Part shown: piece by piece, positions 12,706-16,092 of the stretch
Position numbering within the stretch: the stretch's first letter is position 1
Layout: each line of letters starts with the position of its first letter
Assembly (NCBI GenBank): GCA_044370695.1
Contig: JBILVB010000089.1
Location: forward strand, 1 to 16,092
Reading direction: 5' to 3'
Origin: JBEIFW01 sp044370695
Lineage (GTDB): Bacteria; Actinomycetota; Acidimicrobiia; Acidimicrobiales; Ilumatobacteraceae
Length of the DNA stretch: 16,092 nt
Notes under the pieces: generated by a model
The model's input: the letters and a program-made list of their open reading frames with translations, nothing else
Database searches by the model: none
What the model was told of the DNA's origin: nothing
Program-made: the position numbers and the translations under genes

Positions 12706-13062
12706 TCAGCCGGGGATCTCGATCTCGATGGCTCGCCGTTCGCTCCCGCTGGCCCGGCTCGCCTCGAGTTCGAATCGGTGCACGCCGGACGGGAGATCCG
12801 CGGCCACGTACCGGAACGGCGCCTTGAGCAGACGTCCGACCACTGTCCCCTCCCGCCGCACCACGATCTCCCGGACCGGGAGCCCTCCGGTGACGACGAC
12901 GTCGATCGTGACGGTGCGCTCGACGATCGATGCCGTCACCGTCACGTCGGACCCGCTCCCGGCATCGGCGGCCATACGGGTGGCCACCGCGGCGCTCGCA
13001 AGGGCGATCACGGCGAACAGGAACAAGCCCGTCCAACCCCGCAATCCTTCCAGCCTCCGCAC
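12706..13062 (-). CDS. small membrane-anchored protein with a beta-rich exported domain
   Basis: This 118-residue protein is not in any family I recognise. Residues 10-31 (WTGLFLFAVIALASAAVATR) are one membrane segment with basic residues before it, so the rest should face outward. Residues 38-118 alternate hydrophobic and polar residues (VTVTASIVERTVTIDVVVTG, IVVRREGTVVGRLL, GVHRFELEASRA) and look like an immunoglobulin-like or Big-type beta sandwich. The GTG start at 13062 is the best in-frame start before the hydrophobic segment. It is the first gene of the minus-strand run ending in MBOAT and is separated by 109 bp from the divergent amidohydrolase gene. Confidence 0.65.
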   Translation of the reverse strand: MRRLEGLRGWTGLFLFAVIALASAAVATRMAADAGSGSDVTVTASIVERTVTIDVVVTGGLPVREIVVRREGTVVGRLLKAPFRYVAADLPSGVHRFELEASRASGSERRAIEIEIPG

Positions 13063-13140
13063 GGCGGCAGTCTGGCACCGACTAGTCCGAGCGGCCTACT
13101 GCCCGTCATCGGCGCTGGTCGTGGTGGTGTTCCACAGGGC

Positions 13141-13171
13141 TACGCTCGGGTCGCTCACGAAAGGGGGGAGC
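13141..13171 (+). promoter_or_regulatory. -10-like box and ribosome site of the amidohydrolase operon
   Basis: TACGCT at 13141-13146 would give a short 5' leader carrying the strong ribosome site AAGGGGGGAG (13161-13170) directly before ATG 13172. Unlike mftA and wbl, this gene clearly uses a Shine-Dalgarno sequence. Confidence 0.35.
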
Positions 13172-14881
13172 ATGCCCGCTGACGCTTCCGCAGACGTGGT
13201 CGTCCGGGGTGGCACCGTCGTCGACGGCACCGGCGCCGAACCCCGCACCGCCGACGTCCACCTGGCCGGCGGCCGCGTCGTCGCCGTCGGACGAGTGGAC
13301 TCGCCGCCCGGCGCCCGAGTGATCGACGCCGACGGCGCCCTCGTCCTGCCCGGCTGGGTCGACATCCACGCCCACTACGACGGCCAAGCCACGTGGGACG
13401 CCACGCTGGCGCCGTCGTCCTGGCAGGGGGTCACGACGGTCGTCATGTCCAACTGCGGGGTCGGCTTCGCACCGGTGCGGCCCGCGCACCACGACCGCCT
13501 CGTCGAGTTGATGGAAGGCGTGGAGGACATCCCGGGTACGGCGCTCCACGAAGGTCTCCCGTGGACGTGGGAGTCCTTCGCCGAGTACCTCGACGCCCTC
13601 GACTTCCCGCACGACATCGACCTCGCCGCACAGGCCCCGCACTCGGCGATCCGGCTCTTCGCGATGGGCGAGCGCGGGTCGGTGCACACCGAGGAGCCGA
13701 CGGCCGCAGAGGTGGGCGCCATGGCGGCCCTCGTACGTGACGCGATCGCAGCCGGCGCGCTCGGGTTCTCCACGTCGCGCACCCGCAACCACCGGGCCTC
13801 CACCGGCGAGTTCATCCCGTCGCTCACCGCCACCCCGGCCGAGCTGATCGGGATCGCCGAGGGTGTGGGCGCAGCGGGTGCCGGCGTGCTGCAGGTGGTG
13901 TCGGATTTCTTCGACGCGCCGAGCGAGTTCGATCTGCTCGAGGCCATGGCCCGTGCTGCGGGCCGGCCGCTGTCGTTCTCGTTGGCGCAGAACAGCATCC
14001 AGCCCGACACGTGGCGGGCGCTGTTGCAGCGCACCGAAGCCGCGAACGCGGCAGGTCTGACGGTGCGGGCCCAGGTGGCAACCCGGGCCGTCGGCCTGGT
14101 CCTCGGCTTCGAGTGCACGCTGAACCCGTTCTCGCTCAACGCCGAGTACCGGCGGGTGGCGGCCAAGCTGCCGTTCGCGGAACGGATCGAGGTGCTGTCG
14201 GATCCGGCGGTGCGGGAGCGGATCCTCGCCGCCCACGAACCCACCAAGGGCCGCGGGTTCACCCGTTTCGAGTTGATCTACCGGTTCGACGCCGTGCCGA
14301 ACTACGAGCCGGGCCCGGCTGATTCCGTTGCGGCGATGGCCGCCGCGGCCGGGGTCGACGCCGCTGCCTGGTGCTACGACCACCTGCTCGGCGACGGCGG
14401 CCGCACGATGCTCTACCACCCGTCGCTCAACTGGGCCGGCGGCGACCTCGACGCGGTCGGCGAGATGCTCGCGCACCCGTACACGGTGCCGGGCCTGGGC
14501 GACGGAGGTGCGCACGTCGGGACGATCTGCGACGGGTCGTTCCCCACGTTCCTTCTCACCCACTGGGTGCGCGACCGGGTCCGGGGCCGGCTCGAACTGG
14601 CCGACGTGGTCCGTCGGCAGTGCCGGGAGACGGCGCTCGCCGTGGGCCTGACCGACCGGGGTGCCCTGCTTGCGGGCCTGCGCGCCGACGTCAACGTCGT
14701 CGACCTCGACGCGCTCACCATCCACCGGCCCGAGTTCGCATACGACCTGCCGGCCGGCGGGAAGCGCCTGCTGCAGCGAGCGACCGGATACCGGCACACG
14801 TTCGTCGCCGGCGTGGAGACCTACCGCGACGGCGAACACACCGGCGCCCTGGCGGGGCGCCTCGTCCGAGGGGGGCACTGA
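13172..14881 (+). CDS. D-aminoacylase-like amidohydrolase (N-acyl-D-amino-acid deacylase family)
   Basis: This is a 569-residue amidohydrolase-superfamily protein. An N-terminal beta domain (VVVRGGTVVDGTG...) leads into the barrel, where H66-A-H68 in GWVDIHAHYDGQ and Cys95 in SNCGVGFAP match the first metal ligands of D-aminoacylase. Asp444 and His448 in GLGDGGAHVG match the catalytic Asp region. Where D-aminoacylase has the two histidines completing the tight zinc site, this protein reads LQVVSDF (240-246) and SFSLAQN (268-274), with no histidine. Its substrate may therefore differ from N-acyl-D-amino acids. Long actinobacterial relatives of this type are common. It starts at ATG 13172 behind a strong ribosome site, and the next gene begins one base after its stop, so they form an operon. 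Confidence 0.85.
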   Translation: MPADASADVVVRGGTVVDGTGAEPRTADVHLAGGRVVAVGRVDSPPGARVIDADGALVLPGWVDIHAHYDGQATWDATLAPSSWQGVTTVVMSNCGVGFAPVRPAHHDRLVELMEGVEDIPGTALHEGLPWTWESFAEYLDALDFPHDIDLAAQAPHSAIRLFAMGERGSVHTEEPTAAEVGAMAALVRDAIAAGALGFSTSRTRNHRASTGEFIPSLTATPAELIGIAEGVGAAGAGVLQVVSDFFDAPSEFDLLEAMARAAGRPLSFSLAQNSIQPDTWRALLQRTEAANAAGLTVRAQVATRAVGLVLGFECTLNPFSLNAEYRRVAAKLPFAERIEVLSDPAVRERILAAHEPTKGRGFTRFELIYRFDAVPNYEPGPADSVAAMAAAAGVDAAAWCYDHLLGDGGRTMLYHPSLNWAGGDLDAVGEMLAHPYTVPGLGDGGAHVGTICDGSFPTFLLTHWVRDRVRGRLELADVVRRQCRETALAVGLTDRGALLAGLRADVNVVDLDALTIHRPEFAYDLPAGGKRLLQRATGYRHTFVAGVETYRDGEHTGALAGRLVRGGH

Positions 14882-14882
14882 C

Positions 14883-16010
14883 ATGACCGATGCCATCGAC
14901 TGGGGTTTTCCCGTCATCTCGGCGGACTCGCACATCACCGAGCCCCCGAACACCTACATCGAGCGGGTCGACGCCGAGTTCCGCGACCGGGCACCGCACA
15001 TGGTCGACGCCGGCGACAAGGGCGACCTGTTCATCATCGACGGCATGAAGCCGATCAACCTCGGCACCGCAGCGGCCGCCGGCCTGCCGCCGCACGAGAT
15101 CAAGGCACTCGGGCGCCGCTTCGACGAACTGCACCGATCCGGCTGGGATCCGTCGGTCCGGGTCGCCGACCAGCGCCGCGACGGCGTGGCCGCCGAGGTG
15201 ATCTACCCCACGGTCGGAATGCTGTTGTGCAACCACCCGGACCTCGCATACAAGGACGCGTGCTTCGCGGCGTACAACGGTTGGATCGCCGAGTACTGCA
15301 GCGAGGACCCCGCCCGACTGCTCGGCATCGGACAGACCGCGATGGTCAGCCCGGCGGACGGGATCGCCGACCTGCACCGCATCAAGGCGTTGGGTCTGCG
15401 GGGCGTGATGATGCCCGGCGTCCCCGGCGTCGAGGACTACGACTCGCCGATCTACGACCCGTTCTGGCGCGCGGCGGTGGAACTCGGCTTGCCGTTGAGC
15501 TTCCACATCCTCACCACCAAGGCCGGCAAGACCCGTGGCCCGGCGATGGCCGGGTTCCTGTCGATCGTGCGGGGCTGCCAGGACATCATGGCGATGCTGG
15601 TCCTCGGCGGCGTGTTCGAGCGCAACCCCGAGCTGCGCATCGTGTGCGTGGAGGCCGATGCCGGCTGGGTGCCCCACTTCATGTACCGGATGGATCACGC
15701 CTACAAGCGCCACCGGTACTGGCTGCCGCCCGGCCAGGAGCTGTCGCGCCTGCCCAGCGAGATCTTCGCCGAGCACATCTACACGACCTTCCAGGACGAC
15801 TGGACGGCGTTCGCGCATGCCGACGACATGAACTGGCGCCGGCTCATGTGGGCCAACGATTTCCCGCACAGCGACTCGACCTGGCCGTGGAGCCAGGACC
15901 TACTGCGCGAGCATGCTGGCCGCCTGCAACCCGAACAGCAGCGCGCGATCCTGTGCGGCAACGCCGCCGAGCTCTACGGGATCGACGTCAGGACGCTGGT
16001 CCCCGCCTGA
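14883..16010 (+). CDS. Amidohydro_2 family metal-dependent hydrolase/decarboxylase
   Basis: This is a 375-residue protein of the Amidohydro_2 family, which includes ACMSD-, LigW- and LigJ-like enzymes that hydrolyse or decarboxylate aromatic-derived acids. Asp15-Ser-His17-x-x-Glu (ISADSHITEP) is the first metal motif of the branch. His208 (LSFHIL) and Asp326 with His329 (MWANDFPHSDSTWP) are the later conserved residues. ATG 14883 follows the previous stop by one base, with GAGGGGGGC about 8 bases upstream inside the preceding gene. Pairing with a D-aminoacylase-like enzyme suggests sequential ring or amide hydrolysis in a catabolic route. The actual substrate cannot be read from the sequence. 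Confidence 0.88.
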   Translation: MTDAIDWGFPVISADSHITEPPNTYIERVDAEFRDRAPHMVDAGDKGDLFIIDGMKPINLGTAAAAGLPPHEIKALGRRFDELHRSGWDPSVRVADQRRDGVAAEVIYPTVGMLLCNHPDLAYKDACFAAYNGWIAEYCSEDPARLLGIGQTAMVSPADGIADLHRIKALGLRGVMMPGVPGVEDYDSPIYDPFWRAAVELGLPLSFHILTTKAGKTRGPAMAGFLSIVRGCQDIMAMLVLGGVFERNPELRIVCVEADAGWVPHFMYRMDHAYKRHRYWLPPGQELSRLPSEIFAEHIYTTFQDDWTAFAHADDMNWRRLMWANDFPHSDSTWPWSQDLLREHAGRLQPEQQRAILCGNAAELYGIDVRTLVPA

Positions 16011-16021
16011 CGCCGCAGCGG

Positions 16022-16092
16022 TCAGCGGCCGTGCTCGAGCCGCCAGACGTCGGGGTCGATGCCGTGCTCACGCAGGCGCGTGAGCACGGGGC
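16022..16092 (-). CDS. 3' end of a convergent gene (partial)
   Basis: On the minus strand an open frame enters from the window edge and ends at TGA (16022-16024). Its 22 complete codons read PVLTRLREHGIDPDVWRLEH, then GR and stop, with the G/C third positions of coding DNA. The 'GIxPDVWRLE' wording resembles DUF2090/aldolase-related sugar-catabolism proteins, but so short a tail cannot be assigned. It converges on the amidohydrolase operon with an 11-bp gap. Confidence 0.5.
   Translation of the reverse strand, partial: PVLTRLREHGIDPDVWRLEHGR

Noticed and set aside
10718..13078. A 786-codon open frame on the minus strand over mftC end, MBOAT, ybaK and the small membrane protein
   Set aside because: It is Arg/Pro/Gly-rich with no domains and lies in another frame of three well-supported genes. 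Long shadow frames are normal at this GC content.
11170..13182. A 670-codon plus-strand frame antisense to MBOAT and ybaK
   Set aside because: It is His/Asp/Arg-rich shadow sequence opposite genes with clear family signatures.

Overview
This is a high-GC chromosomal segment of an actinobacterium. A WhiB-family gene (broken), a mycofactocin gene set and a GC-rich third codon position throughout all point that way. Acidimicrobiia (Ilumatobacter-like) is my best guess, but that placement is inference and not directly shown.

Region A, about 1-7049, is an integrated mobile element whose left end lies outside the window. Its right end is classical: a tyrosine integrase gene (5860-6999) runs up to the 3' end of a tRNA-Glu gene (7050-7122, minus strand), with a bidirectional hairpin between them. 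Inside are a translationally coupled operon of an excisionase-like HTH protein, a small protein and an HK97-type major capsid protein (429-2223). These are followed by a frameshifted wbl gene, a small membrane protein, a Thr-rich repeat lipoprotein, a winged-helix protein coupled to a rolling-circle (HUH) Rep, a second small lipoprotein, and the integrase. The element therefore mixes a phage structural gene with the rep-int layout of actinomycete integrative elements. A phage satellite or mini-prophage resembling the mycobacterial phiRv1/phiRv2 class is the closest known analogy. No protease, portal or terminase is recognisable in the window. Two of its small envelope-protein genes are flanked by direct copies of the 3' end of the gene before them: 94 bp for wbl (strong) and 13 bp for rep (weaker). 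This suggests modular cargo insertion.

Region B, 7050-10752, is chromosomal. It holds tRNA-Glu(UUC), a nitroreductase-family protein, a Bcr/CflA-type MFS efflux protein on the minus strand, and a compact mycofactocin core: precursor peptide MftA (a 43-residue gene at 9244-9375), MftB and the radical SAM enzyme MftC. MftC modifies the C-terminal Val-Tyr of MftA with MftB as the peptide-binding partner. The later mycofactocin genes (mftD, mftE, mftF) and the regulator mftR are not here.

Region C, 10774-13062, is a minus-strand run: a small membrane-anchored protein, a YbaK-type Cys-tRNA(Pro) deacylase and an MBOAT O-acyltransferase.

Region D, 13172-16010, is a plus-strand pair of metal-dependent hydrolases: a D-aminoacylase-like amidohydrolase and an Amidohydro_2 protein. 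They are separated by one base and are probably one catabolic operon. The 3' end of a minus-strand gene closes the window.
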